A stretch of DNA of 64,000 nt, taken from assembly GCF_036320965.1 (NCBI RefSeq), contig NC_092276.1:4736782-4800781 (forward strand), read 5' to 3'. The position numbers and the translations under genes are program-made. The notes beneath the pieces are model-generated. The model ran no database searches and had not been told where the DNA came from. It saw nothing but the letters and a program-made list of their open reading frames with translations. This document shows positions 23,366 to 35,729 of this stretch, piece by piece. Within the stretch, counting starts at the first letter, position 1. Each line of letters starts with the position of its first letter. The DNA comes from Panulirus ornatus. Taxonomy: Eukaryota; Arthropoda; Malacostraca; Decapoda; Palinuridae.

Positions 23366-23553
23366 CGTGCTGTCAGTGGATTGAATCAAGGCATGTGAAG
23401 CGTCTGGGGTAAACCATGGAAAGCTGTGTAGGTATGTATATTTGCGTGTGTGGACGTGTGTATGTACGTGTGTATGGGGGTTGGGCCATTTCTTTCGTCT
23501 GTTTCCTCGCGCTACCTCGCAAACGCGGGAGACAGCGACAAAGTATAAAAAAA

Positions 23554-23569
<16 letters not shown>
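22313..23569 (+). mobile_element. RTE-type retrotransposon, copy 2 (5'-truncated)
   Basis: Starts immediately after (AT)n at a codon inside the RT domain (ALWKVL), 333 nt downstream of the start of copy 1. Continues through an intact frame, an about 180-nt 3' UTR with the CGCTACCTCGCAAACGCGGG motif, and an A-run (about 23547-23569), then (TA)n. It shares AT microhomology with the element at the 5' joint. Confidence 0.93.

Positions 23570-23594
<25 letters not shown>
23570..23594. repeat. (TA)n tail of RTE copy 2
   Basis: About 12 units, the shortest tail of the four copies. Confidence 0.95.
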
Positions 23595-24137
23595 AATTCA
23601 TTTCTGTATTTTTTGGGTAATTTATTTGTAGTTGTATACAAACTTGGTGACAGGGGGCCACTGTTTCACGACAGTTAGTAACTTGGTATTAAGTACTGGG
23701 GAGCCGCGGGCTATGTATATGCATAGTATGAATTTAGGAAGTTATGGACAAATGAAAACATACAGGTGTAATGTGTCTCAGGTGACAGGGATGTTCACGA
23801 AGTGTGACAGCTGCACTTGCCACGTATGTCGGGCGTTTCATATACACAGGTCTGAGTTCCGGTGAGTTTGGAAGCCTTAATGTGATGTATATGTATATAC
23901 GTATATAAGCCTGGGTTTGGAGCAGCGCTGGGTATACCATTCCGTGTACTGTAGACTTTGATATTGTATTCTTAGATTGTGAAAATGCTTGACAATAACT
24001 TTCATCGATATGACCAAAGTGGATTCAGTTCAGTGATAAACAAATTATTGTTCTAAAGTGTAGCGCTCAGGTCCTATCATAGTGCATATCCCATCCTTTC
24101 TTTCTATAACTGTTTCTTTATTCTATTTAATTGGGTA
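23595..24137. other. unannotated stretch
   Basis: No gene or repeat copy recognised. A short TATATGTATATACGTATATA palindromic run lies at about 23887-23907. Confidence 0.45.
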
Positions 24138-24170
<33 letters not shown>

Positions 24171-24171
24171 C

Positions 24172-24218
<47 letters not shown>

Positions 24219-24297
24219 CATTATTATCATTATTTTTATTATCATTATCATTATTATTATCATTATTATTATCATCATTATCATCATTATCATTAAT
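24138..24297 (+). repeat. (ATT/ATC)n long imperfect trinucleotide array
   Basis: About 53 units, pure ATT at the left and increasingly mixed with ATC to the right. It is the reverse-complement type of the array at 19234. Confidence 0.95.
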
Positions 24298-24597
24298 CAC
24301 GCATCTGTCCATATCTTGTCCAGCCGATCAGAGCTCACCTAACTGCAGAATACGTGGAGCATTACGTGCCTACTCGTAGTTTAGCCAATCAGAATGGTAG
24401 GTGTATCGTGGCCAGTTAATCAGACATGCAGCAGGTACTGAAACAATCACCATAAATCTTTAGACTGTCTCTCTCCTTCTCTACTTTATTATTAAGCTTC
24501 ATATATTCTCTTGATTTCTCCGTCCCTGTCTTTATTAGTAATCCCCTTGTACAACTTTATTCTTGTGTTCTCCATTCTGTGATTGATGTAACGTTTA

Positions 24598-24600
<3 letters not shown>
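24298..24600. other. unannotated stretch
   Basis: Nothing recognised. Confidence 0.5.

Positions 24601-24634
<34 letters not shown>
24601..24634 (+). repeat. (GT)n microsatellite
   Basis: About 17 units. Confidence 0.95.
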
Positions 24635-24635
<1 letters not shown>

Positions 24636-24824
24636 TTTGTACTACAGTTAAAGAGAATTTTCACAAGTGGTCTATTTTGTATCATCAGATGTATAGGAAA
24701 ATTATATCCCTCACTAAATAAGGGAATTACAGGTACTTACACTGTGTGGCAAGTAATCTCCACGGGGATTAATTACATTAGGTGACATTGTTCATATTCA
24801 TTATCATATTAATCCCTTCAGCAA

Positions 24825-25140
24825 GACGGTACAGTTACCCTTCAGCAAGAGGGTACGTCGTAACCCTTGAGTACGATGGCTTGACCTTTGACCTGATGGT
24901 TAGGGATCAGGTGAGAGGTTACGTCATCATACCCAGTTAGTCGTACCATCGTGCAGCGTCCGTCGTTCTCAAGGGTCGTACCTTTGTGCTCAAGGGTTGT
25001 ACCGTCGTGCTTAAAAAGAATGTGCGGTCGTGGTGGAGGATCGTACCGTTATTTCCAAGGATGGTAATGTCGTGCTCACGGGTCGTACCACGCCCCGTCG
25101 TTCTCAACAAGCCCATCATTGTTCTTAAAGGTTTAACAAC
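24825..25140 (+). repeat. palindromic dispersed repeat P, copy 2 (both arms)
   Basis: The left arm (24825-24883) reads in the inverse sense (GACGGTAC, TCGTAACCCTTGAGTACGA). The core has TGACCTGAT (24889-24897), an 8-nt loop and ATCAGGTGA (24906-24914). The right arm (24918-25140) is the direct 21-bp array (TCTCAAGGGTCGTACC and so on), ending TTAAAGGTTTAACAAC. The inverted-arms layout makes the whole about 315-bp unit an imperfect palindrome. Confidence 0.82.
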
Positions 25141-26040
25141 CACCCCAGCCGGGGTGGACGACATGTATTCTACCTATATAGCATAAACCGCTGGTATAAA
25201 TGATTAACTTCAAAGTACAATAAGAAAAATGCCCTCGAAAATATCACCAAGAATTGTTAATGTAAACATCACGTTGCATTCAGTATGCGTCTTTTCCATT
25301 ATTGATTGGCTCTCGAGAAAAATGTGTCGTGTAAATAGGGTGTACTATTGTGAAATAACTGATAGAAATATGTAAAGCTTTTAAGATCATGTAGTTAGAA
25401 TAGCATTCCAATTACTAAGAGGCAACTGTATGTTACTGAAAGTTAAGTATTTCTATGCATGAGAAATTTACCTCCTGGTAATCGAAGATGATATGTAATT
25501 ATCATCATTATATAAGGTAATCATTGAGTGACGAGTAAAGTCTTTTCATTTCATGATTAGTGCATGTATGATACTACATGAATGCATTGGTACAAGCAAC
25601 GGTGTGAAGATGGTTAACTCAGGGGAGTTAAGTATAATGTCAATGTCAATGCAATGACAAAAAATAAACGAAGTTTTGGTTGGAAGTCTTGAGAATACAT
25701 GCCCAGAATTCGAGCTTGGCAGCCAGTATTATCATCATCAAGTCCTGATCCACTACGAAGGATTCCCCGATCAGAACACAAGGGTGATAAACAGGATGAT
25801 ATTAATACTGAGGTAAATACCTGTTGGAGATCTACAGAGACGTAGTTCAGAATTGATGACAGGAGGAGAACATATTTTAGGAACCCATGTAACCTCTGTG
25901 TCAAGGCTTGAGGTAGTCGAAGCCTTGATGTCCAAGCGATAACTTAAGCATCAGATGCTGTAGCAGCAGGAAGCAGGACGATATCATTTATCTCTTAGCC
26001 AGAAACGCTGGTCCTATGCATGAGCAAGGGGAGAGCTGGG
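25141..26040. other. unannotated stretch
   Basis: AT-rich, then mixed composition. The frame at 25614-25904 (minus) has no recognisable domain. Confidence 0.45.
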
Positions 26041-26043
26041 CCG

Positions 26044-26083
26044 GGCTGTTGCACAGGCTGTTGCACAGGCTGTTGCACAGGCT
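26044..26083 (+). repeat. 12-bp tandem repeat, 3 copies
   Basis: GGCTGTTGCACA repeats at 26044, 26056 and 26068. It is followed about 130 bp later by a donor-like CAGGTAAAT at 26205. An exon here cannot be supported. Confidence 0.9.
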
Positions 26084-26384
26084 CTTTGCCTAATTCACAA
26101 GGCCTGGGATGTGTGGAGGCCGCTGACATGTCTAACACGACCGAGACAAATTTGCATGCTCAGGTGGAGAGGTGCTCTTACCCCCCTGGCACCGGTGTCA
26201 GGTGCAGGTAAATAAACTCTGTGTTTGACACACAGACACACTCAGTGAATTTCCATATTTTTACGATTATTCATTTTCTATTGTGAAGAATGATATTGAA
26301 ATCAAGCAGTTCTGATTGTTTTCTTCTTTGCTCAAAAGACGTGGAAATTAACTCCATCGAACCTACCTAATCTTACGGCTGGGA

Positions 26385-26387
<3 letters not shown>

Positions 26388-26468
<81 letters not shown>
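26388..26468. repeat. (TA)n microsatellite abutting a repeat end
   Basis: About 40 units, ending at TTCCTATGAGTCC, the start of the block described next. Confidence 0.97.
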
Positions 26469-26470
<2 letters not shown>

Positions 26471-26630
26471 CTATGAGTCCACGGGGAAAATGAAACACGA
26501 AAAGTTCCCAAGTGCACTTTCGTGTAATAATCACATCATCAGGGGAGACACAAGAGAGGAATATAACAGTCAGTTGATATACATCGAAGAGACGAAGCTA
26601 GGACGCCATTTGGTAAACATGTGACCCTTT
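26469..26630 (-). mobile_element. probable (TA)-bounded dispersed element end
   Basis: A compact block between two TA arrays. It contains a perfect 8-bp inverted repeat, ACACGAAA (about 26492-26499) and TTTCGTGT (26518-26525), with a loop of about 18 nt. It also contains TCATCAGGGGAG and GATATACATCGAAGAG. I associate a very similar sequence with high-copy repeats of decapod genomes, possibly Penelope-like; this is memory, not shown by the window, which holds one copy. No RT motif is present. The orientation is a guess. Confidence 0.45.
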
Positions 26631-26638
26631 CCAATATA

Positions 26639-26639
<1 letters not shown>

Positions 26640-26708
<69 letters not shown>

Positions 26709-26713
26709 TATAC

Positions 26714-26792
<79 letters not shown>
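26640..26792. repeat. (TA)n tail of RTE copy 3, interrupted
   Basis: About 150 bp of TA with a few TGTATA and TACATA interruptions. It continues the T-run of copy 3 and also borders the block at 26469-26630. Confidence 0.95.
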
Positions 26793-26810
<18 letters not shown>

Positions 26811-28186
26811 TTCTTCTTTTTTGCTTTGCCGCTGTCTCCCGCGTTTGCGAGGTAGCGCAAGGAAACAGACGAAAGAAATGGCCCAACCCACCCCCATACA
26901 CATGTATATACATACGTCCACACACGCAAATATACATACCTACACAGCTTTCCATGGTTTACCCCAGACGCTTCACATGCCCTGATTCAATCCACTGACA
27001 GCACGTCAACCCCGGTATACCACATCGATCCAATTCACTCTATTCCTTGCCCTCCTTTCACCCTCCTGCATGTTCAGGCCCCGATCACACAAAATCTTTT
27101 TCACTCCATCTTTCCACCTAAAATTTGGTCTCCCACTTCTCCTCGTTCCCTCCACCTCCGACACATATATCCTCTTGGTCAATCTTTCCTCACTCATTCT
27201 CTCCATATGCCCAAACCATTTCAAAACACCCTCTTCTGCTCTCTCAACCACGCTCTTTTTATTTCCACACATCTCTCTTACCCTTACGTTAGTTACTCGA
27301 TCAAACCACCTCACATCACACATTGTCCTCAAACATCTCATTTCCAGCACACCCATCCTCCTGCGCACAACTCTATCCATAGCCCACGCCTCGCAACCAT
27401 ACAACATTGTTGGAACCACTATTCCTTCAAACATACCCATTTTTGCTTTCCGAGATAATGTTCTCGACTTCCACACATTCTTCAAGGCTCCCAGGATTTT
27501 CGCCCCCTCCCCCACCCTATGATCCACTTCCGCTTCCATGGTTCCATCCGCTGCCAGATCCACTCCCAGATATCTAAAACACTTTACTTCCTCCAGTTTT
27601 TCTCCATTCAAACTTACCTCCCAATTGACTTGACCCTCAACCCTACTGTACCTAATAACCTTGCTCTTATTCACATTTACTCTTAACTTTCTTCTTTCAC
27701 ACACTTTACCAAACTCAGTCACCAGCTTCTGCAGTTTCTCACATGAATCAGCCACCAGCGCTGTATCATCAGCCAACAACAACTGACTCACTTCCCAAGC
27801 TCTCTCATCCCCAGCAGACTTCATACTTGCCCCTCTTTCCAAAACTCTTGCATTTACCTCCCTAACAACCCCATCCATAAACAAATTAAACAACCATGGA
27901 GACATCACACACCCCTGCCGCAAACCTACATTCAGTGAGAACCAATCACTTTCCTCTCTTCCTACACGTACACATGCCTTACATCCTCGATAAAAACTTT
28001 TCACTGCTTCTAACAACTTGCCTCCCACACCATATATTCTTAATACCTTCCACAGAGCATCTCTATCAACTCTATCATATGCCTTTTCCAGATCCACAAA
28101 TGCTACATACAAATCCATTTGCTTTTCTAAGTATTTCTCACATACATTCTTCAAAGCAAACACCTGATCCACACATCCTCTACCAC

Positions 28187-28190
<4 letters not shown>
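26793..28190 (-). mobile_element. RTE-type retrotransposon, copy 3 (5'-truncated)
   Basis: Minus-strand copy. The 5' end at 28190 is a cut inside the RT domain (AGAAGTGGTAGAGG) directly joined to (TA)n. The 3' end is the about 180-nt UTR, a T-run (A-rich tail with AGAAG interruptions, 26793-26822) and then (TA)n. The 5' joint allows one to two bases of microhomology. Confidence 0.93.
27006..28190 (-). CDS. RTE reverse transcriptase fragment, unbroken, LADD
   Basis: 394 open codons from the truncation to the TGA at 27006-27008. It starts RSGRGC, then VDQVFALKN, and carries motif A (AFVDLEKAYD), motif B (RQGCVMSPWLFNL), motif C as LADD (27765-27776), NVNKSK, KCFRYLGV, YGCEAWAMDR and WFGHMERM. 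It retains more of the palm than copy 2 but lacks the fingers and endonuclease. Motif C has Leu where FADD is usual, as in copy 1, so this may be a subfamily variant or inactivating. Private changes (TMCDVRW, GRPNFRW) show it is an independent insertion, not a segmental duplicate. Confidence 0.9.

Positions 28191-28266
<76 letters not shown>
28191..28266. repeat. (TA)n array at the 5' joint of RTE copy 3
   Basis: About 38 units, directly joined to the truncated 5' end of copy 3. Confidence 0.97.
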
Positions 28267-28269
<3 letters not shown>

Positions 28270-28490
28270 GAAAGTCAGAGCGAGCGGAATATACCTACAT
28301 AGGATTACCTTCACGATTATCCAGCCCTTCAGCAATGGCCGTCATTTGACCGTGGAGGTCAACACTTGGGACATATTTTATTGTCCATTTCCCCTCACAA
28401 CTGCCATGATGAGTTAGCCTGCCGGCCGTTATCAGCACAACTGTGGACGCGGTATTACCTCCGTGACGGGAAATACGGAGGAGCTTGGCG

Positions 28491-28494
<4 letters not shown>

Positions 28495-28545
<51 letters not shown>
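28495..28545 (+). repeat. (GA)n then (GCCA)n
   Basis: About 25 GA units, followed by four CCAG units (28546-28562). Confidence 0.95.
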
Positions 28546-28547
<2 letters not shown>

Positions 28548-28754
28548 AGCCAGCCAGCCAGCCCCCTCTGATCTCTTCCAACTGGCTGTTGATTATCTTT
28601 TTAATCTACACTACCGCCCAAGTTGCTCCCTCGTGGAGATGAGTTACCCTTGGTGGAGTCTGAAAGCCTCACAACTTGTGTGGGTAATTGCTGCCAGTAT
28701 GTATTCACAACCTGCTCTCCTGCCCACCCGCTGAATCCAGATTATAACGCAAAA

Positions 28755-28756
<2 letters not shown>

Positions 28757-28835
<79 letters not shown>
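28757..28835. repeat. (TA)n microsatellite
   Basis: About 39 units. The following 28836-29040 sequence holds a small TGCTGCTGC run but no recognised element. Confidence 0.97.
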
Positions 28836-28836
<1 letters not shown>

Positions 28837-29045
28837 GTAACCTTGCTATGCTCATGATGGCTGCCGTGTTGCAGCCATGTTGCAGGCCGGGATAAAAGAG
28901 AAGGGTTGCCGTCAGAGCTGGCCACCAGCGCATGAAAATCTTTGCCCAGTAACAAAATGAATCTGGGATTTTATGGTAGAGAGAATAGGGCTTGGACATC
29001 GTTCCCCTGGCCAGGCTCCACTGATGCTGCTGCTGCTGCTCTGAG

Positions 29046-29443
29046 GTAGGGACAGCTAGGGTAGTGGGGTAGGGACAGCTAGGGTAGTTGGGTAGGGACA
29101 GCTAGGGTAGTGGGGTAGGGACAGCTCGGGTAGTGGGGTAGGGACAGCTAGGGTAGTGGGGTAGGGACAGCTAGGGTAGTGGGGTAGGAACAGCTAGGGT
29201 AGTGGGGTAGGGACAGCTAGGGTAGTTGGGTAGGGACAGCTAGGGTAATGGGGTAGGAACAGCTAGGGTAGTAGGGTAGGGACAGCTAGGGTAGTTGGGT
29301 AGGGACAGCTAGGGTAGTGGGGTAGGGACAGCTAGGGTAGTGGGGTATTGACAGCTAGGGTAGTGGGGTAGGGACAGCTAGGGTAGTGGGGTAGGAACAG
29401 CTAGGGTAGTGGGGTAGGGACAGCTAGGGTAGTTGGGTAGGGA
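29046..29443 (+). repeat. 23-bp G-rich minisatellite, about 17 copies
   Basis: GGTAGGGACAGCTAGGGTAG recurs with an exact 23-bp step (29051, 29074, 29097 and so on). Only a few substitutions are present (GTTGGG for GTGGGG, GGAACAG for GGGACAG). Adjacent units supply four runs of three or more G separated by loops of 7 nt or less (GGG-TAGT-GGGG-TA-GGG-ACAGCTA-GGG), so the + strand fits the G-quadruplex pattern along most of its length. Confidence 0.95.
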
Positions 29444-30827
29444 TAGACTGGCATTCAGGCCACGGAAGTTGACGGGAAGCGAGAAAGCAGGAAAGAAAGC
29501 GAGTTTGGTTTTATGCTCCGGAGTGTGAGGAGTTTGATAGCAGGTAGATGTGATCATCATTCAGAGGAAGGAAGTGATACATGCCGTGTATAGAAGAGAT
29601 GTTATAGAAAAATAGAATAGAAGGAGTTAAGAGAGTGAGCATGCAATGGAGAAACTATAGCGAAGACAAAGTTAGGATATGACTGGGGTTTAGAGAGACA
29701 TATGGAAGCGTTCAAGATAGTCATTCAAATTAGTGATGGAAGAAGAAATGTTAGACGTGATATCGTGAACCATCTGCCTCAGAAGAGGATCCAAGACCAC
29801 CAGGAGGAAGTCCGAAAATTTTCTTGAGGATTTGGCGGGAATGTTGTCCCCCAGGGAGGGAGGCGAGAGCTGGGAACTGAGCCTAGTGGACAAGTTGGCC
29901 AGATTGAACCTCCATGATCAAGAGGTGTGTGGAGAGGGACATAGCAAGGAAGCAGGCAAAGATGACAAAATCTTGGAATAGATGAAAGATCTTAAAACAT
30001 AGATATACATACATAGAATTAAGATCAAACTATACCCAAATAGTTTGTTTTTGAGCAACAGACAAAAAAGAATGTTTTAAAAGTGGAATGAAAGTGAATC
30101 TAGTTGTCGTAGTAAAGCTGACCAATGAAACTTGGAAAAGAAAAAGGAAGAAAGAATGAGAAGATGCGATACTATAAAGTGACAATAAAAATAGAACATG
30201 ATACTAGATATATGGATGAAAGGAATGAACAAAGATCCGAACCATGAGAACATGAGGAAACAAAGTAACACTGGTCCTTTAACAAAGGTTAGGTTTGATC
30301 CTCACGGCAACATCATGTGCAACAGATACGTTCATCAGTAATATGTGAATTACTCAGCTGATTGACGTTGTTCGGTAGCGCAGAGTTGGCTCGGTAAGGC
30401 TGCTGCAGGTATTCACTATTCTAATCAATTTTTTCCTCTTATATACATTAACAAAACAGAAAGGCTAAAGCATCATTACCCATCCGCGTACCAGTTAACA
30501 AATGAACCAATGAGAGGAAAAAAAAAACTTTTCTCATTCAACCTTTATACCACATAATCAAGCAAATGGCCTAGAGAAATACTGAGTCCAACTTTTAATT
30601 GAAGTATAATATAGTAGAAACTGGGGTCACCAGCGCGATTTAATCCTTGTATTACTCGAAATTTATATATTCATGGACTTCGAACATATTATTTGCCAGT
30701 GTGTTATAGCCTGCAGGAGATATTACCTTCATTATCGTTGTTTCCTAGTTTATATTGGAAGTAATATATCTCATTACTCTGTATTTATCTTTATCATTTC
30801 ATATTACATTATCCACCGTAACGACTC
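29444..30827. other. unannotated stretch
   Basis: Purine-rich in part (29460-29700). AT-rich beyond 29990. No domain or repeat copy recognised. Confidence 0.45.
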
Positions 30828-30985
30828 ATTTGTTGTCGTGTTTCTGTTGGTGGACGCGTTTACTGGAGTTGTTGTCGTGTTGTTTGCTGGGAGTCGTGCC
30901 ACCTGGAATCATCATCGTGTTCTCTGCTATTGGTCATGTCTGCTGGGCTTGTAGTCGTTTTTTCTGCTAGTGGTCGTACCGATCG
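30828..30985 (+). repeat. decayed ~39-bp tandem repeat, 4 copies
   Basis: The word (G/A)TCGTGTT(T/G)(T/C)CTGCT recurs near 30832, 30871, 30912 and 30951. The units also share (A/T)GGTCGTG or AGTCGTGCC. Strongly diverged. Confidence 0.55.

Positions 30986-32167
<1,182 letters not shown>

Positions 32168-32240
<73 letters not shown>
32168..32240. repeat. (TA)n array at the 5' joint of RTE stub 4
   Basis: About 36 units, meeting the stub at ACACAATATAT. Confidence 0.97.
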
Positions 32241-32242
<2 letters not shown>

Positions 32243-33256
32243 TCGTTGAAGTCTTTTAGTTATGATGGCCTTTGCTATTTTCGTTATTCGTTTAATCCGT
32301 CCTTGCCTTCATCTAAACCATAGTCTTTCCATTAAGTTATAACTCCACCACGTCTTTCGTACCCCAGCGATGATATTCTCCCAGAAAGTAAGACATTAGA
32401 ATTCCTCCTTCTCTTTATTCTGCAGACTTCACTCTCAACTCTAAAATTCTCGTTTTTTTGTTCTAGATATTCAGGCAGTACAGTGCACAGGTTTGATATT
32501 ACTAGATCGTCTAGGTTTAACCACGAAAAAAAAATATATGTGGTTATCTCCTGACACCAAAGACGCTAGACGCTAGGAAGAAGGAGGGGAAGGGGTGTGG
32601 CGGCACTGGAAATCCTCTCCTCCTTTATCATCACTTTCATAGCCCTGCAATCTTATATGTGCCACTTACCCTAAGAATTTCGAGTACAGTTTTCTCTGTT
32701 GTTAGGTTCCCTCACCCCGGGAGTACCATGTGCAACCCACCATCTTCTCGATAGTCATTACAGTACAGGTATCCTGCTAACTTGTGTCTGGCGAAGTGGT
32801 ATTGTTAACACCAAGTCTGTCTGCGCTAACCACATGTGACGAAGACTCACAACTTAAAGATTAGGGTAACAGTAATTTTCCAAAACAGATAAGAAACCAG
32901 ACTCTTATATTTGCTTGATGAAAAAAGAAAAAAACAGTGAAAATGATAGTGTGAAGTAATATATCTTTAAGCAGGATCTATCTAATCTGCATATAAGGTA
33001 ATTTGCATACAGGGTACTTTTACGGTACATGTTGAAAACGACTCAGATGGAAGGACTGAGGATTCATCCTATATTTCTCTTCATAGTATTTTCCAGTCCA
33101 TCAGGTTCTGGCGTTACTTAGTCATATACATTTGGACAAGGTGATGAAATAGGAGTCCAGTTTCCTCCGAAATAACTTCGTGACATATGAGATTTATATT
33201 AATGGCGGGGGACAACGCTAGTCTTTGTTTCTTTTTCTTACTATTTCCTGATTTAT

Positions 33257-33260
<4 letters not shown>
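32241..33260. other. unannotated stretch
   Basis: Nothing recognised. AGACGCTAGACGCTAGG at about 32562 is a tiny duplication. Confidence 0.45.

Positions 33261-33333
<73 letters not shown>
33261..33333 (+). repeat. (GA)n microsatellite
   Basis: About 36 units. Confidence 0.97.
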
Positions 33334-33336
<3 letters not shown>

Positions 33337-33449
33337 TGGGTTCAGAGCATTTCTCCCTTCATTTCCCCCGAGTGATATAGCCTTTTATGGTAACTTTTTG
33401 TTCGACGATATTTACAGTAAGAGTAAACAGGAGATGGATTGGGTGAAAG

Positions 33450-33580
33450 TACCCGAATAAACCGTATCCCAGTTAAACCTATTCCAGATGTACCCCATTC
33501 TAGCTAAACCCTATTCTAATTAAACCCCATTCTATTCAAGCCCTATTCCAATTAGACTTTGTTATAGTTAAATCCTATTC
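33450..33580 (+). repeat. decayed ~20-bp tandem repeat
   Basis: CCTATTC(C/T)A(A/G)(T/C)TAAACCC-like units recur about six times with heavy divergence. They resemble old minisatellite material. Confidence 0.55.
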
Positions 33581-34080
33581 CTTTTATAGATGAAGTTTTA
33601 AAACGATTATCTCCATGTTTGTAGGTAACTTTAAGCCAACCGTATTTCGTTTTCCGTGTGTGACTTCGATCATCTGGAGAGAAAGAGAGAGAGAATACAT
33701 AATTAAGAAGTGATGAATAACCAGTAGTACAAAGTCCAACTACAGGCTATTGTTATGTAGTGGATGACGTTCCATCCCAGTATCTGATTCCATCTAATAT
33801 TCATCCAATCACATGATAACGAGAATCTATTCCGCGTTACGCCATTTCAGTTACTGTAGTACGTTTGGAGCAGTATCAGTTCATGATATTGGAATCTAGT
33901 GTGCCAAACTTGGATTCATGATTCGATTCTTTATTGATAATGTCAACGTATGATGTACAGAGGTGTGAATTTCTCTTGTAGTCATTGTATTAAGAAACCC
34001 GAGACTTTTAGTAAGGAATATTTGGTATACCTTATGTAGTAGTTGATTTATACATTGATGTATGTAATTTTATAATTGCT
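33581..34080. other. AT-rich unannotated stretch
   Basis: Nothing recognised. Confidence 0.45.
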
Positions 34081-34083
34081 TGC

Positions 34084-34155
34084 CCAAGAGTCGATCCCAG
34101 GCTACCGAAAAGAGCAGGTGGACAGCGTACAACCACTACACCCTCGAACGCCCAG
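34084..34155 (-). mobile_element. tRNA-like SINE head or tRNA relic
   Basis: On the minus strand GGGTGTAGTGGTTGTACGC fits an A box (GGTGTAGTGG). GGGATCGACTC about 38 nt further fits a B box with one mismatch to GGTTCGANTCC. No cloverleaf acceptor stem closes. The downstream sequence is AT-rich without a recognised body. It is probably a decayed SINE of the same class as the one at 9684, though not an obvious copy of it. Confidence 0.5.
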
Positions 34156-35206
34156 TTGTACAATTGTTTAGAATGACTGACATGTGAACATGACATGTTC
34201 TGATACACTGGTACGTATATTTTGATATTAAAGTGAATTCCGCTTGTGGGAAATCCAAGCTACTTGATTCCAAAAGCAATTCCCCTTCGGAGAAAATTAC
34301 ATTTTGTTCATAATATCGTGGGAATGGCATGGACACAAATCTTGATTTTTTTTGTTTTCTTTTGTAATCATTTGTGTTTGTACTTTTGTGTGAGCCGAGA
34401 GAAGACTGACGGGTGGAGTGGAGTGATTTCTTGCGGGAGGTAATGAGTGAAAACTAATGGACAGGGAGTTGACAGCCGATGTGACGGGTGGAGTGTTGGT
34501 ATAAAAGTGACAGTTGAATTGACGGTTGGAAGAGATGAGTACAGAAAGATGTCGACAGGGACATTTGTGCAAGCGTCCTGGTTAATGAGAAATAAAACCA
34601 GAAATGTATACAGAGAAATAAGAGACAGAGACACACACAATGTCTTCACTGTATTCTAAGGGAACGTGGATGTTCTTTCTGCCTTCCTTTTGTCAGACTT
34701 AAAACTTATTGCCTCAAGAAAGGAGCGGAGGACTCACAATAGCACGTAAAATGAGGATCTCTCCAGGATATATTGGCGTCCCAAGCCACGGAGCTTCCAG
34801 AAGGCACCATAGGAGAACATGTATTTTAACGGGACGATACCATAAAGGATTTTTATTACTCAAGAGAAATGATTCATGTCATTCATTCAGAAGAAAGTAC
34901 GAAACGAAGAGGATTGAAGATGAAGAGGTAATGCTGTACAGACTTTAACCAAGAGGATGGGATCTGACAATACTGCGACAGATGGGGTGCATTTTACTTC
35001 CGTCAGTAGGAAGGTGAAAAACTTGGCTGCTGCAGCAGTCCTTTGTAGGATCTCTGAGTGAACGTTGGATTCATCCCATGTATGATAAGTCTCAATAGCA
35101 AGGGGCGTCCCCAGACGTGCTCTCTTTCCTCGACGGTCTAAATGGGAGCTGTACACTGCCGGGATCATGGTGGAGAAGCTCTCTCCAGCAGCATCGACAC
35201 GAGGTG

Positions 35207-35208
<2 letters not shown>
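34156..35208. other. unannotated stretch
   Basis: Partly overlapping frames on both strands at 34297-34659 have no motif. No repeat copy recognised. Confidence 0.45.

Positions 35209-35264
<56 letters not shown>
35209..35264 (+). repeat. (CT)n microsatellite
   Basis: About 28 units. The pyrimidine-rich character persists to about 35520. Confidence 0.97.
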
Positions 35265-35270
<6 letters not shown>

Positions 35271-35729
35271 GTCTTTCATTCCAGCTTTTTCTTTCTCATT
35301 CTACTCTCGTTACACATCTCTCTGTCTTTATCTCCGTCTGTCTGTGCCTTTCTCTCGATCATTTTTCCTCTTCCTCATTTTTGCTCCCCTATCCTTTATT
35401 TGAAATTCATATATCCTCTCTGCTATTTTTGAATCTTCTCCCGCCCCTCTTCCTCCTCTTCCCGTCTCATCTCCCAGCATAATTCTTCTTGCCTCCCTCC
35501 CCCCTCCTTCTCCCCCTAGTCTGTGGGGAGCGTTAATGTATTTTTCATTCATGTTTTCCTTAACATCTTGGGAAAGAAACCCTTCATATATCACTGTCTT
35601 GAATCGATGGTAGTTTTACCTATTATCGAAAATATATTAAAAACTACACAGGCAAATATTCTCATGATATTTACATTATCTGTTGTCGAGGATGACACTG
35701 AACCGCCCGGCCACAGTTGGTAGTGTTTC
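35265..35729. other. pyrimidine-rich stretch, then AT-rich
   Basis: 35265-35520 is C/T-rich on the + strand and ends in CCTTCTCCCCCTAG, a strong acceptor-like word at 35518-35520. No exon after it can be supported. Confidence 0.4.

Noticed and set aside
24825..25140. CRISPR-like array (regular ~21-bp repeats in several loci)
   Set aside because: There are no distinct spacers, units degenerate continuously, arms are inverted around a palindrome, and the DNA is eukaryotic with no cas genes.
26493..26560. Hammerhead ribozyme on the minus strand (CTGATGA..GAAA)
   Set aside because: The core words are present, but stem II pairs only as GTG/CAC and stems I and III do not close. The same bases form a simpler 8-bp hairpin.
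29046..29443. Interstitial telomeric repeat (GGGTAG-containing)
   Set aside because: The unit is 23 bp, not the arthropod TTAGG pentamer, and no run of TTAGG or TTAGGG occurs.
35500..35522. Strong splice-acceptor-like pyrimidine tract ending CCCCCTAG
   Set aside because: It is the end of a CT-rich stretch continuous with a microsatellite. The downstream sequence has no credible exon.
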